Part shown: piece after piece, positions 43,908 through 44,618 of the stretch
Position numbering within the stretch: the stretch's first letter is position 1
How the letters are laid out: every line of letters begins with the position of its first letter
Source of the DNA: Gammaproteobacteria bacterium RIFCSPHIGHO2_02_FULL_42_43
Lineage (GTDB): Bacteria; Pseudomonadota; Gammaproteobacteria; Coxiellales; Coxiellaceae
Length of the DNA: 44,618 nt
Assembly (NCBI GenBank): GCA_001801425.1
Contig: MGXR01000019.1
Coordinates: 1-44,618, forward strand
Direction: 5' to 3'
Program-made: the position numbers and the translations under genes
Notes under the pieces: generated by a model
Database searches by the model: none
What the model saw: only the letters and a program-made list of their open reading frames with translations
What the model was told of the DNA's origin: nothing

Positions 43908-43986
43908 TACGTCATCCCGCGGCGAAGACCGCGGGATCGATGATTTTTATTACTAGATCCCGCGGTCTTCGCCGCGGGATGACGTA
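43908..43986. repeat. Perfect 31-bp inverted repeat made of two family A copies
   Basis: Arms 43908-43938 (TACGTCATCCCGCGGCGAAG, then ACCGCGGGATC) and 43956-43986 are exact reverse complements around a 17-bp AT-rich spacer. It lies between convergent genes, 10 nt from one stop and 0 nt from the other, and could act as a bidirectional terminator. Confidence 0.85.
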
Positions 43987-44618
43987 TCAACGTGTATGAA
44001 AAGATGTTTGCACTGAAAATTTACATTGGGTTGGAAAATTCTGTGGTGTGACAACCATTGAAACGGTATATTCCGTATTAGGTTTTAAATTTGTCAATTG
44101 GGCTGTGTTACCTTGTCTTAATACCGTTGCATTTCCAGTAGCGGTTACTACGTAAGATACTGCTGGGCCAGCTATCATATTTGTCGGTGCAGACCAAGTC
44201 ACTTTTGCTGTTTCGTCCGAAGAATATGCGACTTTCATGATCGGTGCTTGTTGCGTGTGAAAAGTTTTGTGAGGCGATGAGGCAATTACGTCATTCGTAT
44301 CGTCTGTTGCTTTAACAGCAATCGTATACTCTTTGTTTTGCGATAATCCATGCAATATACTACTCACCGCGCCATTTGTTGTGGTTGGCGTTGTGTATTG
44401 AGAAACGCCGCTGATACTGTAAGAAATATTGCTACCTGTCACAGGTTGCCAAGAAATTTTAGCGCAAGTGGCGGTAATAGTTGGTGAAGGAATAGAAACG
44501 GTGAGGCTACTTGACGTTACCTGACTGGTAGTGAATGACAATTGGTTAGAAAGCGGCGCGTTGCTACTGGTTACCATTGTGGCTTGATATGTCGTATTGG
44601 GCTGTAATCCTGTGATGG
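43987..44618 (-). CDS. Fibronectin type III repeat protein, 5' part outside the window
   Basis: At least 210 residues, open to the right edge, so only the C-terminal part is seen. The frame continues above the first Met: the codons before it read GLQPNTTYQAT, the end of another FN3 domain. Complete FN3 domains follow, each with the typical YT(V/I).V....G/N pattern (ILHGLSQNKEYTIAVKATDD, NLKPNTEYTVSMVVTP), a tryptophan (ISWQPV, VTWSAP), and lengths near 85-90 aa. Thr- and Ser-rich composition and two Cys suggest an exported or surface protein, but the N-terminus is not visible. The stop codon abuts the inverted repeat at 43956-43986. Confidence 0.85.
   Translation of the reverse strand, partial: ITGLQPNTTYQATMVTSSNAPLSNQLSFTTSQVTSSSLTVSIPSPTITATCAKISWQPVTGSNISYSISGVSQYTTPTTTNGAVSSILHGLSQNKEYTIAVKATDDTNDVIASSPHKTFHTQQAPIMKVAYSSDETAKVTWSAPTNMIAGPAVSYVVTATGNATVLRQGNTAQLTNLKPNTEYTVSMVVTPQNFPTQCKFSVQTSFHTR

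Overview
The window looks like a chromosomal segment of a gammaproteobacterium related to the Legionellales (Coxiella/Legionella side). This is inferred from protein families and gene groupings: trxB-infA next to clpA and icd, guaB-guaA, lpxB with a Gfo/Idh oxidoreductase, ddl-dnaE, dapD-dapE, an STAS-fused MlaE, and a protein with a Glu/Lys-rich C-terminus like those of Dot/Icm substrates. No rRNA or species-specific marker is present, so the assignment is tentative. Composition is moderately AT-rich and genes are closely packed with many ATGA-type overlaps.

Layout. 1-3.2 kb: def, tRNA-Leu(CAG), rlpA-ung, rlmB. 3.2-10.1 kb: an RND efflux operon (periplasmic adaptor, inner-membrane pump, small exported protein) followed by rnr. 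10.1-14.5 kb: plsY and orn on the minus strand, then guaB-guaA for GMP synthesis. 14.7-19.1 kb: a two-gene minus-strand operon of unrecognised proteins, one 1068 aa with about eight diverged internal repeats and one 393 aa with a pentapeptide-like segment and a Glu/Lys tail; these are the most accessory-looking genes here. 19.2-26.5 kb: lpxB with a possible gnnA, then rnhB, ddl and dnaE. 26.5-29.6 kb: a tandem repeat array, a small ORF, tRNA-Leu(CAA), folE, an exported protein and a polytopic membrane protein. 29.6-35.8 kb: queA-icd, clpA (no clpS beside it), trxB-infA. 35.9-40.4 kb: an outer-membrane beta-barrel gene, a membrane-anchored RRM protein, 6S RNA, tRNA-Ser, dapD-dapE and a tRNA-Pro/Arg/His cluster. 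40.5-43.9 kb: a four-gene Mla/MCE-type lipid transport operon. The right edge carries the end of a fibronectin type III protein.

The strongest unusual signal is a dense set of short, mostly palindromic dispersed repeats (about 30 copies in 44.6 kb, here called families A, B, C, E and F). They sit between genes, very often within 0-16 nt of a stop codon, and also inside reading frames. Family B encodes QGDA(R/H)VSKRV in GuaA and, twice in tandem, in DnaE. Family A encodes the GuaA N-terminal extension. Family F supplies the last residues and stop codon of LpxB, and a family-B-like unit shared with the end of dnaE is amplified into a roughly 66-bp tandem array. This resembles the Rickettsia palindromic elements embedded in proteins, but in a different lineage. 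Other notable structures are a 159-bp duplication of the tRNA-Arg 3' end with a multi-hairpin insert (comparable to the tyrT repeats of E. coli), a 121-bp imperfect inverted repeat just upstream of an exported protein gene, and a perfect 31-bp inverted repeat between convergent genes.
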